Positions 8,373 through 17,365 of a stretch of DNA of 64,000 bases are shown here, piece by piece (position 1 is the first letter of the stretch; the number at the start of each line of letters is the position of its first letter). The position numbers and the translations under genes are program-made. Source of the stretch: Georgenia sp. M64 (GTDB lineage Bacteria; Actinomycetota; Actinomycetes; Actinomycetales; Actinomycetaceae); NCBI RefSeq assembly GCF_038049925.1, contig NZ_CP145809.1, positions 2,390,599-2,454,598 of the forward strand, given 5' to 3'. The notes beneath the pieces were generated by a model, which was not told where the DNA came from, searched no databases, and was given only the letters and a program-made list of their open reading frames with translations.

Positions 8373-9143
8373 TCAGCGCTCGACGAGGGCCAGCACCCGG
8401 GCGGGCGAGCCGGACCCGCCGACGATCTTCAGCGGCGAGGTGACCAGCACTGCGCCGGTGGCCGGCAGCCGGTCGAGGTTCGTCAGCTGGGCGAGGCCGT
8501 ACTTGCCGTTGCCGAGGAGGTACGAGTGGCACGGGAACGGCGGCTCGAACCCTGCCGCCGCGCCCGCGTCGGTGCCCACGGTCTCCACGCCGAGGCCGAT
8601 CAGCGGGGTCTCCTCCGCGATCCAGCGGGCGCAGTCGGCGGACATCCCCGGGCTGTGCGGGCCGTCGTCGTCCTTGTTGATCATGTCGTGCTGCGTGGTC
8701 CGCGCCGACCACCCGGTGCGGCACAGGAGCCAGCCGCCGTCGGGCAGGGGGCCGTGCTCGGCGGCGAAGGCCTCGACGTGCTCGCGGGTGATGACGAAGT
8801 CCGGGTCCTGCGTGACCTGGTCGGTGACGTCGAGGACGACGGCGGGCGCCACGAGCTGCCCGGCCGGGACGGTGGCGACGTCGGCCCCGTCCTTCCCGGT
8901 GACCCAGTGGACCGGGGCGTCGAAGTGCGTGCCGGTGTGCTCCCCGGTGCGGAAGTTGTTCCAGTACCACGCGGGCCCGCGGTCGTCGTAGCGCGAGATC
9001 TCCTCGAGGCGGAACGACGCGGTCTGCCCGAACTGCTCGGGCAGCTCGAGGATCGGCGTCTCGGCGGCCAGCGGTGCGGTGAGGTCGACGACCTCCACCG
9101 AGCCGGACCGCAGGGCGGCGACGAGGTCGGCAAGCAGGGCCAT
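8373..9143 (-). CDS. Cyclase family protein (kynurenine formamidase-like, PF04199)
   Basis: The 256-residue protein carries the family metal motif GEHTGTHFDAPVH (residues 63-75), the upstream VVDLTAPLAAETP strand, and further ligands in the C-terminal half. Characterised members hydrolyse amides or lactones (formylkynurenine, isatin, cyclic imides) with a metal ion. AAGGAGCACCC before the ATG at 9143 fixes the start. It is the first gene of a two-gene unit with the ThDP enzyme. No tryptophan-pathway gene is nearby, so kynurenine is not a supported substrate. Confidence 0.85.
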   Translation of the reverse strand: MALLADLVAALRSGSVEVVDLTAPLAAETPILELPEQFGQTASFRLEEISRYDDRGPAWYWNNFRTGEHTGTHFDAPVHWVTGKDGADVATVPAGQLVAPAVVLDVTDQVTQDPDFVITREHVEAFAAEHGPLPDGGWLLCRTGWSARTTQHDMINKDDDGPHSPGMSADCARWIAEETPLIGLGVETVGTDAGAAAGFEPPFPCHSYLLGNGKYGLAQLTNLDRLPATGAVLVTSPLKIVGGSGSPARVLALVER

Positions 9144-9292
9144 GGGTGCTCCTTCGCAGGTGGTTGCCGCACAGGGTGGCACACCGGGCACGGGGCGGAG
9201 AGCACATCGCGGCTGCGTGGTCGCTCACCCGTCCTGGTTGCGGTCAGTAACGTTCGCCGTCGGAGCCGGCGCCGTCGGCACAGGGGGACGCA

Positions 9293-11113
9293 GTGACGGA
9301 CGAGCAGGCGGCGGACGCCGGACACGACGACACCGGACATGGGGCGGACACCGGGCACGAGGCGGACGCCGAGCACGTGGACCGCGCCGTGCGGCTGGAA
9401 CGGCTCGCCGCCGCAGCCCGGGCCGACGCGGCAGCCCGGGCCGGCGCCGTCGGGCACGATCCGCAGGATCTGCAGCACGCTCTCGCCCTCCTCGACGCGC
9501 TCGACCTCCGCACCCTGACCGAGCTCGAGCGTGAGCTCGACCGGCCGGACAGCATGATCACCCGGCCTCGCACGGGCGAGTCGCCGGGCCTCGCCGCGTT
9601 CCTGGGCCGGCGCTACGCCGCCTCGATCCCCGCGTCCCGGTACCACCCGAGCACCTCGGTCCCGGAGCTCACGGCCCGTCTGCTGGACACCCTCGTGTGC
9701 CGTGAGGTCCTGCTCGCGCACGGCACGACGATGTTCGGCCGGGCCGTCGCCGGGGTGAAGGACGCCCTCGGGCTGCCGCCGAAGGACAGCCTCGCGGCGA
9801 CCGGGTTCGCCGAGTACGGTGCGCCGGCGGTGTTCCTGCTGCTCGACGTCGCCGCGTCGTTCGCGACCGTCCAGCTGAGCAGGACCTCCGCCCACATCAC
9901 CGCGTCGATGGGCTACTCCGGGATGGACGCCTACGCCGACGCCCTCGACGCCTGCCACTTCATGACCGTGCCGTTCGCGCGCCACCTCCTCAGGTGGCGG
10001 CCCGCCCCCGACGCGCTGGTGTCCGCCATGCGGCACGGCCGGCTGGACGGCCTCGGTATCTCGCCCACCGACGTCGACGAGGAGCGGTTGCGCGCGGAGC
10101 TGGCGACCCTGCACAACCGCCTCCCGGAGCTGAGTGCGCCGTACCCGTCGTGGGAGGGGCCCGGGGCTGTCCGACGGCGGCCGCGGGCAGGAGCCGGGCC
10201 GGAGGACGAGGTGCGCAGGGCGTTCGTCGTCGCCCCGGCCGACGGCGACCCACGCACCGTCGGCCACGCTTTCCAGCAGCGCCTCACCCGCCGGAGCTGG
10301 ACCGTGCGGGTCCGCGAGCGTCGCGCCCCGCTCGCAGCAGCCGCCGCAGTCGCCGCGATGGTGCTCTCCTCGACGCCGGCGTGGACGACGGCGCACCCGG
10401 TATCGCTCGGCCAGGTCCTCCTCGCCGGGCTCGTGGGCGCCGTCGCGGTGCTGGCGTGGACGGCCCTGCTCGATGACCGCGAGGAGGAGTTCTTCCGCGC
10501 GGCCGTGGCGTTCAGCCCATCCACCGTGCTGCAGGGACGGCGCGACGCAGCCCTGGTGTCCGCCCTGCGCGACCTCCGGCCGGACGCCTTCGCCCGAGAC
10601 CGGAACGGCGGCCTCGCGCGGACCGTCACGGTCGTGCTCGAGCGCGACGGTGTCGTGGTGCTCGGCCGCGAATCGCGGCCGGTCGCGAGGTTCCACTGGC
10701 TGCACGTCGCGCGGATCAACGCGTCGACCGTGCCGGCGCCGCCCGCAGCGCCATCAGCCGAGCCCCACCCCGCACCGGCCCGCGGCCGAACCGTGCACCG
10801 GGTGGCCTTCGTGATCCGCCGGGACGGCCCCGACGTCGCCGTCACGCTGCCGCTCGAGCGGGCGAAGGTGGCCTGGACGCAGCTGAGCTTCGTCGAGAAG
10901 AGTCCCCTCAAGGCCCTGGTCTCCGGGATGGAGTCCGCGCGGTACGGCTGGGCCCTCTCCCCCGCTGCCGTCGGGCCGCGCGGCGCCCGCCGGGACGCGA
11001 ACGAGCGCATGCGCGTGCTCAGCGGCGTCGACCCGGTCGCCGGGACCCGGTACGAGAAGGAGGCCCTCGACTGGGAGTTCGGTCCGCGGACCCGGCCGCC
11101 GAGTCGCACATGA
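9293..11113 (+). CDS. Uncharacterised membrane-anchored protein
   Basis: I do not recognise this 606-residue protein. It starts with a His/Asp/Gly-rich segment (residues 3-30). A largely helical region follows to about 230, then a linker, then two hydrophobic segments (about 344-362 and 370-394). The C-terminal half is soluble, with a basic beta-rich stretch (TVTVVLERDGVVVLGRESRP near 443) that resembles a PH-like or bacterial-PH fold only loosely. The GTG start at 9293 follows GGGGGA. It is divergent from the cyclase gene and convergent with the MFS gene. It could be a two-pass membrane scaffold or regulator, but no function can be claimed. Confidence 0.7.
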   Translation: MTDEQAADAGHDDTGHGADTGHEADAEHVDRAVRLERLAAAARADAAARAGAVGHDPQDLQHALALLDALDLRTLTELERELDRPDSMITRPRTGESPGLAAFLGRRYAASIPASRYHPSTSVPELTARLLDTLVCREVLLAHGTTMFGRAVAGVKDALGLPPKDSLAATGFAEYGAPAVFLLLDVAASFATVQLSRTSAHITASMGYSGMDAYADALDACHFMTVPFARHLLRWRPAPDALVSAMRHGRLDGLGISPTDVDEERLRAELATLHNRLPELSAPYPSWEGPGAVRRRPRAGAGPEDEVRRAFVVAPADGDPRTVGHAFQQRLTRRSWTVRVRERRAPLAAAAAVAAMVLSSTPAWTTAHPVSLGQVLLAGLVGAVAVLAWTALLDDREEEFFRAAVAFSPSTVLQGRRDAALVSALRDLRPDAFARDRNGGLARTVTVVLERDGVVVLGRESRPVARFHWLHVARINASTVPAPPAAPSAEPHPAPARGRTVHRVAFVIRRDGPDVAVTLPLERAKVAWTQLSFVEKSPLKALVSGMESARYGWALSPAAVGPRGARRDANERMRVLSGVDPVAGTRYEKEALDWEFGPRTRPPSRT

Positions 11114-11126
11114 TGCCCGCCGCGCG

Positions 11127-11163
11127 AGTCTGCTCGTCTGGTCGCTGCGAACGACCAGACGAG
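11127..11163. terminator. REP-like hairpin, copy 1 (bidirectional terminator candidate)
   Basis: CTCGTCTGGTCG (11133-11144) pairs perfectly with CGACCAGACGAG (11152-11163) around the loop CTGCGAA. It sits between two converging genes. The whole unit, beginning AGTCTGCTC at 11127, is repeated at 14148 with 5 differences in 37 bases and the same loop, CTGCGRA. Confidence 0.65.
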
Positions 11164-11198
11164 GAGGTTGGTCGGCGCTCTGCCTGCCCGCAAGGGCG

Positions 11199-12404
11199 TC
11201 ACGCGGCCACCCGCTCCCGCTGCGTCAACGCCAGCGCCCACACCGCGCCGGCGAGGGCGACGCCGGCCGCGACTCCGAACGCCCACGGGGTCCCGGCCGA
11301 CTCGGCCACGACACCGAGCAGCATCGGTCCGAGGCCGATCCCGAGGTCGATGGCGGCGCTCGCCGTCCCGGACGCCGCGCCACGCTCGTCCGGGCCCGCG
11401 AGCGCGAAGATCGCGGCGAACAGGGCCGGGGTGCTGAACGTGATGCCCAGGCCCATGACGGCCGCCCCGGCGACCGCCCCGAGCGGCGTCGGCCAGAGCG
11501 CCACGAGCCCGAGCCCGGCGGCCATCGTCGCGACGGCGGCGGTGGCGAGCCGCAGCGGCGGGAACCGGTCGGGCACCGTGGCGAAGACGATCCGGCAGGT
11601 GACGACGACGATCCCGTAGGTGGCCAGCGGCACGCTCGCGTTCGCCATGCCGACCGACTCGGCGTGGAGGGCGGCGAAGGCGAGGAACCCGCCCATCGCC
11701 ACCATGGAGGCGAGGAACACCAGCCCGACCGGCACCGAGGGGCGGTGGACGAGGTGCCGGTCCCTGGCCACGCCCGGCTCGCCCGCACCCCCTGGTCCGT
11801 CCGGCATGGTCGGTCGCGTCTCGCCGATCCCTGCCGCCAGGGCGGCCGCCGCGGCCGCGAATGTCGCGGCGGCGAGCCACGCGGTGGTGAAGCCGGCGGC
11901 GCGGACGAGCAGCTCGCCCAGCGGCGGGCCCGCGGTGAGGCCGAGGTAGAGCCCGAGCGAGTTGTAGCTCATCGCCTCCCCGATCCGGCTGGGCGGGGCG
12001 AGGTCCATGAGCGCGGCCACCGCCGCCACGAAGAACGCCGCTTCCGCCAGTCCCAGGACGAGCCGGAGCGCGACGACGCCGGCGAGCCCGCCCGCGAGCG
12101 GCGTCAGCGCCATGCACACCGCGCACAGCAGCGCGCCCGCGACGAGTGAGGGGCGGCGTCCCCTCGTGTCGGCCACCCGGCCGGCGAAGGGCCGTGCCAC
12201 GAGGGCGACCACCGCGAAGGCGCCGAACGCGAGCCCCGCGGCGGCGGTGCTCGAGCCGAGCGGACCCGTCACGTACAGAGGCAGGGCGTAGATCGCGACG
12301 CCGTCGGCGGTGAAGTAGGCGAGCTCGGCCAGGCCCAGCATGACGAAGGGCCGGGTGAACAGCCGCTCACGCGAGTCGGTGGGAAGGGTGCCGGTGGTGG
12401 TCAT
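11199..12404 (-). CDS. MFS transporter
   Basis: This 401-residue protein has about twelve hydrophobic segments and the MFS loop-2/3 motif GRVADTRGRRPSLVAGAL near residue 75. The pattern is that of the drug/proton antiporter type, but a substrate cannot be assigned. Two starts are possible: ATG at 12437 and ATG at 12404. I chose 12404 because the extra 11 residues are hydrophilic and unlike the family, though neither has a strong ribosome site. It lies just downstream of the HD-GYP/LuxR gene on the same strand, so that regulator may control it. Confidence 0.85.
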   Translation of the reverse strand: MTTTGTLPTDSRERLFTRPFVMLGLAELAYFTADGVAIYALPLYVTGPLGSSTAAAGLAFGAFAVVALVARPFAGRVADTRGRRPSLVAGALLCAVCMALTPLAGGLAGVVALRLVLGLAEAAFFVAAVAALMDLAPPSRIGEAMSYNSLGLYLGLTAGPPLGELLVRAAGFTTAWLAAATFAAAAAALAAGIGETRPTMPDGPGGAGEPGVARDRHLVHRPSVPVGLVFLASMVAMGGFLAFAALHAESVGMANASVPLATYGIVVVTCRIVFATVPDRFPPLRLATAAVATMAAGLGLVALWPTPLGAVAGAAVMGLGITFSTPALFAAIFALAGPDERGAASGTASAAIDLGIGLGPMLLGVVAESAGTPWAFGVAAGVALAGAVWALALTQRERVAA

Positions 12405-12440
12405 GCCGGCACTGTCGTCCGGCGCGGCGCCCCGCACATG

Positions 12441-12452
12441 GGTAGACCTACC
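12441..12452. repeat. Short inverted repeat at the regulator stop codon
   Basis: GGTAG and CTACC flank a two-base centre. The sequence includes the TAG stop of the HD-GYP/LuxR gene and lies just upstream of the MFS gene. It could be a small operator, but chance is not excluded. Confidence 0.25.
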
Positions 12453-14040
12453 GGGTTTCGAGCAGCCCGTGCTCCATCGCGAACAGGGCGGCGGCGGGGC
12501 GGGTGCTCACGCCGATGCGGACGTAGATGTCCTGGACGTGGTGCTCGGCCGTGCGCGGGGAGACGCCGAGCCGGTCACCGATCTCCCGGTTGGTCAGCCC
12601 TCGGGTGAGCAGGCGCAGCACCTGGACCTGACGGTCGGTCAGTCCGCCCACCCCGGCCGGTCGGCTCGGCCGCTCGTGCCCGGCGGCGCGCAGGACCGCC
12701 GCGGCGGCGTCGGGGTCGAGGTGGCCCGTCCTCGCCTCGGACCGCAGGCGCCCGGCGGCGGCGTCGGCCGTCAGGGCGGCCCGGTGGGGCCGGTCCTCCA
12801 CGCTCGAGCGGTAGAGGTCCGCCGCGGCGAGCACGCGTGCGGGCATCGACAGGTCCGCCGCGCGCAGGCCACGGTGGTAGCCGGTCCCGTCGCACCGCTC
12901 GTGGTGCTGGGCCGCGACGTGGGCGAGGTCGGCCAGTGCCGGTGAGCGCGAGAGGATCCGTTCGGTGTAGTACGGGTGGAGGCGGGCCTGGTCGCGCTCG
13001 GCGGCCGTGAGCGGTCCGGGCTTGGTCCAGATCCGGCTCGAGACGCCGATCCGGCCGAGGTCGTGGAGGTGCCCGGCGATCCGCACGCGGGCGGCATCGG
13101 GCAGACCGAGAATCTCGGCGGCGTCGCCCGCGAGGTCCGCCACGCCCGCCGAGTGTCCGTGCAGCCACGGGCTCTTGAGGTCCACGAGGTGGCCGAAGGT
13201 GCGGGCGACGTCCGCCAGTCCGCCCTCGTCGACGAGAAGCGCAGGGTCGGGCTCGACGGCGAGGGCCGCCTCGAGGGGGTCGAGCGTGGCGGGAGCGGAC
13301 AGGGGCTGGGCGTCCGTGAGCCCTCCGGGCGTGGCTGCGGCCGGGGCCGGGGGACGCTCAGGCAGGTCGACGAGCCCCTCGAGCAGGCCGACGTCGAACC
13401 CGGCGACGACGTCCGGGTCCAGGTGGGTGCCGGCGCGTCGCCGCAGCTCGGCGAGCGCCGTCGCCGGTCCGGCGTGGAGGGCGAGGAGGACGGCGGTGCC
13501 GGCGACGTGCATGATCCGGGTGGTGACCGGGATCTGCTCCCCCGCCACGTGGGGCTGCCCCTTGCCGTTCCACATCGCGGTGACGTGCGCGAGCGTCTGC
13601 GCGACGGCGTCGCCGAGCCCCAGCCCGACCGCGGCGTCGCGCGCCACCTCGCACGTGGCGGTGGGCGGCGCCTCGTCCCGGGCGCTGCGGACGGCGGTGA
13701 GGAGGGTCTGCGCGCGCCTGCGCCCGGACGCGGCGCTCACCCCGGGGACGAAGGTGCGCAGGACGTCGCCGGGCCGCTCGACGTCGGCGAGGAAGCTGTA
13801 CCGGACGAGGGAGATGTCGTCCCCGAAGAGCCCGGCCGCCTCGTAGGAGGCGGCGGTGCAGCCGAGGTGCTCGAGGAGGGAGGCATAGAGGACCACCCGT
13901 GCGTCCTCCTCGGGGCAGCCGAGGGCGCGCGCCAGCCGGACCGCCACCACGGACCGGGTGAGCGACTCGTCCAGCGGGGAGCCGGACCCCAGGTCCATCG
14001 CACCGGACAGCCCGCCGAGGATGGCCAGGAGCCGGATCAT
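12448..14040 (-). CDS. HD-GYP-like domain protein with C-terminal LuxR-type HTH
   Basis: The 530-residue protein has two HD-like repeats. The N-terminal one is degenerate. The second carries HGHSAGVADLAG near 297, the metal pair HLHDLGRIGV near 322 and HHERCDGTGYHRGL near 378. The final signature normally reads GYPxG, but here it is GYHRG. C-terminal residues about 470-530 form a LuxR/FixJ helix-turn-helix (LTDRQVQVLRLLTRGLTNREIGDRLGVSPRTAEHHV; only key parts quoted here). HD-GYP enzymes degrade cyclic di-GMP, so this may couple nucleotide or metal sensing directly to transcription. Related HD/LuxR fusions occur widely in actinobacteria but are little studied. The ATG at 14040 has a G-rich but weak ribosome site. 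Confidence 0.82.
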   Translation of the reverse strand: MIRLLAILGGLSGAMDLGSGSPLDESLTRSVVAVRLARALGCPEEDARVVLYASLLEHLGCTAASYEAAGLFGDDISLVRYSFLADVERPGDVLRTFVPGVSAASGRRRAQTLLTAVRSARDEAPPTATCEVARDAAVGLGLGDAVAQTLAHVTAMWNGKGQPHVAGEQIPVTTRIMHVAGTAVLLALHAGPATALAELRRRAGTHLDPDVVAGFDVGLLEGLVDLPERPPAPAAATPGGLTDAQPLSAPATLDPLEAALAVEPDPALLVDEGGLADVARTFGHLVDLKSPWLHGHSAGVADLAGDAAEILGLPDAARVRIAGHLHDLGRIGVSSRIWTKPGPLTAAERDQARLHPYYTERILSRSPALADLAHVAAQHHERCDGTGYHRGLRAADLSMPARVLAAADLYRSSVEDRPHRAALTADAAAGRLRSEARTGHLDPDAAAAVLRAAGHERPSRPAGVGGLTDRQVQVLRLLTRGLTNREIGDRLGVSPRTAEHHVQDIYVRIGVSTRPAAALFAMEHGLLETR

Positions 14041-14147
14041 CACCCCACGGTGGCACCCTCGACCCGCGGCCACAACGGGTCGTCCCGCCGCTGCCGACCT
14101 GCCGGTGCGTTGTCGGGCAGGCCGGGCGCGACAAGACCCGGCCGACC

Positions 14148-14190
14148 AGTCTGCTCACCTGGTCGCTGCGGACGACCAGATCAGCAGACT
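14148..14190. terminator. REP-like hairpin, copy 2 (terminator of the GH3 gene)
   Basis: Left arm 14148-14165 and right arm 14173-14190 pair at 16 of 18 positions around the loop CTGCGGA. It follows the stop codon of the GH3 gene on the minus strand. It shares 32 of 37 bases with the hairpin at 11127, including the CTGGTCG/CGACCAG core. Confidence 0.65.
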
Positions 14191-14265
14191 CGCCCGGGAT
14201 GCCGAGCACCGGGTTGGGTCGGGCAGGCCGGCCAGCGAGCTCGTCGCGGGGCCGCCGCGCCCGGC

Positions 14266-16428
14266 TCAGCCGATCGTCACGGTCGCCGTCAGGGGCGTGT
14301 CGGCGCTGGAGGTGCCCACGTGGACGGTGTACTCCCCCGGCAGGACGACGAAGCCGTGCGTGCACGCGTCCCACACCGACAGCGGGTGGTGCGTCGCCCC
14401 GGAGTCGACGACGACCCGCACCCGCTCCGACGCCCCGGGCTCGAGCCGCACCTTCGCGAACCCGACGAGCCGCCTCGGTGGCTCTTCGGCCGCCGCCGGC
14501 AGGCCGAGGTAGACCTGGGCCACCTCGGCGCCGGCCACGTCCCCGGTGTTGGTCACCGTCACCTCGACCGTGAGCGGCGACGTCCCGTCGTCCGTGGTGG
14601 GGCTCACGGCCAGGTCCGAGAGCTCGAACGTCGTGTACGACAGCCCGTGCCCGAACGGGAAGAGCGGCGTGACGCCCTCCGACTGGTACCAGCGGTAGCC
14701 CATCCGCAGCCCCTCGGTGTACCGGATGACCGGGTAGCCGGCGCTCTCGTCCGTGCCGGGGTACCGCTCGGGGTGCCCGGCGAACGGGGTGTCCGCCCAG
14801 TCGCGCGGGTAGGTCGTGGGCAGCTTCCCGGAGGGGTTGACGACGCCGAGGAGGAGGTCGGCGACCACGTGCCCGTCCTCCGAGCCCTGGTTCCACACCT
14901 CGAGGACGGCGGGGACGGCGTCGATCCAGGGCATCAGGACGGGGTTGCCGTCCTTGAGCACCACCACGGTGCGCGGGTTGACCGGTCCCACCTCGGCGAT
15001 GAGGCGGTTCTGGTCGTTGAGCATGTTCGCGTCGTCCTGGTCCGCGCCCTCGGTGGCGACCAGCCCCGCCATGATGACGACGACGTCGGCAGCGGCGGCC
15101 GCGGTCCTGGCCTCCTCGAGGTTGGACAGGTCGTCGGCGACGGTGACCTTGCTCAGCGCGGCGGTGGAGCCGAGCCCGTCGAGGACCTCCCGCAGCCCGT
15201 CCACCGGCCGCACGGTGTAGAGCGGGTCGACCTTCGAGCTGCCGCCGCCGCCGAGGCAGGCCTCGTCGACGTAGGTGGCCTGCCCGATGACGACGATGCT
15301 GCCCACCCCGGGATCCAGCGGCAGCACCTGGTTCTCGTTCTTCAGCAGCACGGCGATCTGTTCGCCGATGCGCCGGGAGACCTCGCCGTTGCGCCGTGCG
15401 TCGATCTCGCCGGGCGCGTAGGGCCGCTCGAACTGCCCGAGCCGGAACATCTGGGTGTACCGGCGCACCAGGGCCCGGTCGACCGTCTCGATCTCCAGGC
15501 TCGTGTCGTGCAGGGCTGCCTTGACGTTGGCCTCGTTGAGCCACTTGGCGTCGGGCATCTCGTGGTCCATGCCCGCGTTGATCGACGGCGCCGCGGACCG
15601 GCACGACCAGAAGTCGGACTGCACGTACCCCTCGAAGCCCCACTCCTCCCGCAGGACCGTGTGCAGGAGGTACCGGTTCTCGGTGGCGTACGTGCCCCGG
15701 ACCCGGTTGTACGCGCTCATGATCGCCGCGATGCCGGCATCCTTGACGAGCATCTCGAAGGGCAGCAGGTACAGCTCGCGCAGGGTCCGCTCGTCGACCT
15801 CGACGTCGGTCCGGAAGCGCTCGTACTCCTGGTCGTTGACGGCGTAGTGCTTGCCCATGGCGATGACGCCGTGGTCCTGGATGGCCCGGGTGACCGCCAC
15901 CCCCATGACGCCGCTGAGGTACGGGTCCTCGGAGAAGTACTCGAAGTTCCGCCCCGCCGTCGGGAGCCGGTGGAGGCACACCCCGGGCCCCTCGAGGACG
16001 TGCTGGCCCAGCGTGGCCGCCTCCTCCCCGATCACGGTGCCGTACCGGTGCGCCAGGTCGGGGTCGAAGCCGGCCGCGAGACCGATGGTCATCGGCAGCG
16101 CGGTGGCCGGCGGGCTCGGCGTGCCGTCGCCCATCCCCACCCCGACCGGTCCGTTGGTGATCCGGAAGCGCGGGATGCCGAGCTCCTCGATGCCGGTGAC
16201 GTGCCGCTCGATGCGGATCTGGGCGGCCAGCTGGTCCATGTCCGCACCGCTCTCGACCGCCTGCGCGGTCAGCGCGTAGATGTCGATGGTCTCCATCGCC
16301 CCGTGCAGCTGGGCGATCTTCTGCTCCAGCGTCATGGCGGCGACGAGCGCCCGCGCCCGGTCCCCGGGGGGCGACGACGTGTCCGTCCAGGGTCGGTCCG
16401 AGGCGGTGGCGGCGGTGTCACTCGGCAT
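14266..16428 (-). CDS. Glycoside hydrolase family 3 beta-glucosidase-like enzyme
   Basis: The 720-residue protein has the GH3 layout: an N-terminal TIM-like barrel, an alpha/beta sandwich, and a C-terminal fibronectin-III-like domain (PLTVEVTVTNTGDVAGAEVAQVYL). The nucleophile Asp is in EGYVQSDFWSCR near residue 271, and KHYAVNDQEYERFRT is a typical substrate-binding loop. No signal peptide is visible, so it acts on imported oligosaccharides. I chose ATG 16428, six bases after AAGGAG; the ATG at 16434 directly abuts that site. It is divergent from the kinase-symporter-glucuronidase cluster. Beta-glucosidase, beta-xylosidase or related specificity cannot be separated by eye. Confidence 0.88.
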   Translation of the reverse strand: MPSDTAATASDRPWTDTSSPPGDRARALVAAMTLEQKIAQLHGAMETIDIYALTAQAVESGADMDQLAAQIRIERHVTGIEELGIPRFRITNGPVGVGMGDGTPSPPATALPMTIGLAAGFDPDLAHRYGTVIGEEAATLGQHVLEGPGVCLHRLPTAGRNFEYFSEDPYLSGVMGVAVTRAIQDHGVIAMGKHYAVNDQEYERFRTDVEVDERTLRELYLLPFEMLVKDAGIAAIMSAYNRVRGTYATENRYLLHTVLREEWGFEGYVQSDFWSCRSAAPSINAGMDHEMPDAKWLNEANVKAALHDTSLEIETVDRALVRRYTQMFRLGQFERPYAPGEIDARRNGEVSRRIGEQIAVLLKNENQVLPLDPGVGSIVVIGQATYVDEACLGGGGSSKVDPLYTVRPVDGLREVLDGLGSTAALSKVTVADDLSNLEEARTAAAAADVVVIMAGLVATEGADQDDANMLNDQNRLIAEVGPVNPRTVVVLKDGNPVLMPWIDAVPAVLEVWNQGSEDGHVVADLLLGVVNPSGKLPTTYPRDWADTPFAGHPERYPGTDESAGYPVIRYTEGLRMGYRWYQSEGVTPLFPFGHGLSYTTFELSDLAVSPTTDDGTSPLTVEVTVTNTGDVAGAEVAQVYLGLPAAAEEPPRRLVGFAKVRLEPGASERVRVVVDSGATHHPLSVWDACTHGFVVLPGEYTVHVGTSSADTPLTATVTIG

Positions 16429-16602
16429 GGTCATCTCCTTGTGGTCCGGGGCGACGCCGGCGACGACGCCCACGTCGATCAAACTCCTCGCGCGCGCCCG
16501 GCGCGAGGCCCAGTGCGCGGTCCCGGCGGTCGCGAGGACGAGCGCCGCCCGCCCGGGCCGGGTCGAGCCGGCGAGGTCCCTGCCTCACGAGCCACCGGAA
16601 CC

Positions 16603-16631
16603 TGGGCACGGGAGCCCGAGCGGACTAGCCT
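16603..16631 (+). promoter_or_regulatory. Weak candidate promoter upstream of the kinase-like gene
   Basis: TGGGCA (16603-16608) and TAGCCT (16626-16631) are separated by 17 bp and precede the start by about 43 bases. The match to TTGACA/TATAAT is modest. It is the best pair I see in the 245-bp divergent spacer. Confidence 0.3.
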
Positions 16632-16673
16632 CAGGACATCGGGCTCGACGAGGAGCTCGACGAGGAGGTCGGC

Positions 16674-17330
16674 ATGTCTGACGCCACACCCGGAGCAGGT
16701 CAGGACCGCGCCGGCGACCGCGGGACGGCCGACAGGCCCGTGATCACGATCTTCGAGCACTACGGTGCTGGCGCCACCACCGTGGGCCGCCGGGTCGCGG
16801 AGCAGCTGGGCCTGCCGTTCCACCCCCAGGCCTTCAGCTCCGAGGACCTCGAGGCCGGACCCGACGCCGTGCTGAGGAGCAACGCGGTGCTGGCGACGGT
16901 GTACTCGGCGATGGGCGGCGCCTACGGCGGGTTCGAGGGCCGCGACGTCGTGGCCACCCAGCAGCAGAAGTACGACCTCGTCATGGACAACAACCGGGCG
17001 GTGTGGGAGGAGGCGGCACAGGGCGGCGTCATCCTCGGACGCAACGGCGCCGTCATCCTGGCCGACCGGCCCAACACCGTGCACGTGCTGCTCACCGGCG
17101 ACCGCGAGGACCGCATCACCCGCGCGGCGAGCGAGGCCGGCATCACGACCGAGCAGGCCGCCCGGCGTCAGGAGCGGGAGGACCAGGTGCGCTCCGAGAT
17201 GTCCAAGACCCTGTACGGGTGGGACCCGCGCCTGCCCGACCGGTACGACCTGGTGATCAACACCAGCCGTATCCCGTTGGACGCCGCCGCGGACGCGATC
17301 GTCCACGCCGCCCGCGTACGGACGCGCTGA
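16674..17330 (+). CDS. Cytidylate-kinase-like family protein
   Basis: The 218-residue protein has a P-loop variant GAGATTVG (residues 31-38) followed by RRVAEQLGLPFHPQAFSSEDLE, and a lid-like segment TRAASEAGITTEQAARRQEREDQVR. This matches the cytidylate-kinase-like family (PF13189), often found beside sugar genes. True CMP kinase is elsewhere in most genomes, so a different phosphoryl acceptor is possible here. GAGGAGG precedes the ATG. The symporter gene follows after 35 bp, so the two and the glucuronidase likely form one operon. Confidence 0.8.
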   Translation: MSDATPGAGQDRAGDRGTADRPVITIFEHYGAGATTVGRRVAEQLGLPFHPQAFSSEDLEAGPDAVLRSNAVLATVYSAMGGAYGGFEGRDVVATQQQKYDLVMDNNRAVWEEAAQGGVILGRNGAVILADRPNTVHVLLTGDREDRITRAASEAGITTEQAARRQEREDQVRSEMSKTLYGWDPRLPDRYDLVINTSRIPLDAAADAIVHAARVRTR

Positions 17331-17365
17331 GCCGCCGCACCACCCCACCCGAGGAGCTGACGAGC

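Noticed and set aside
12976-16743. Open frame of over 1,250 codons on the + strand
   Set aside because: It lies antisense to the HD-GYP/LuxR and GH3 genes, is rich in Arg/Gly/Val/His of the type produced by reading high-GC genes backwards, and has no motif.
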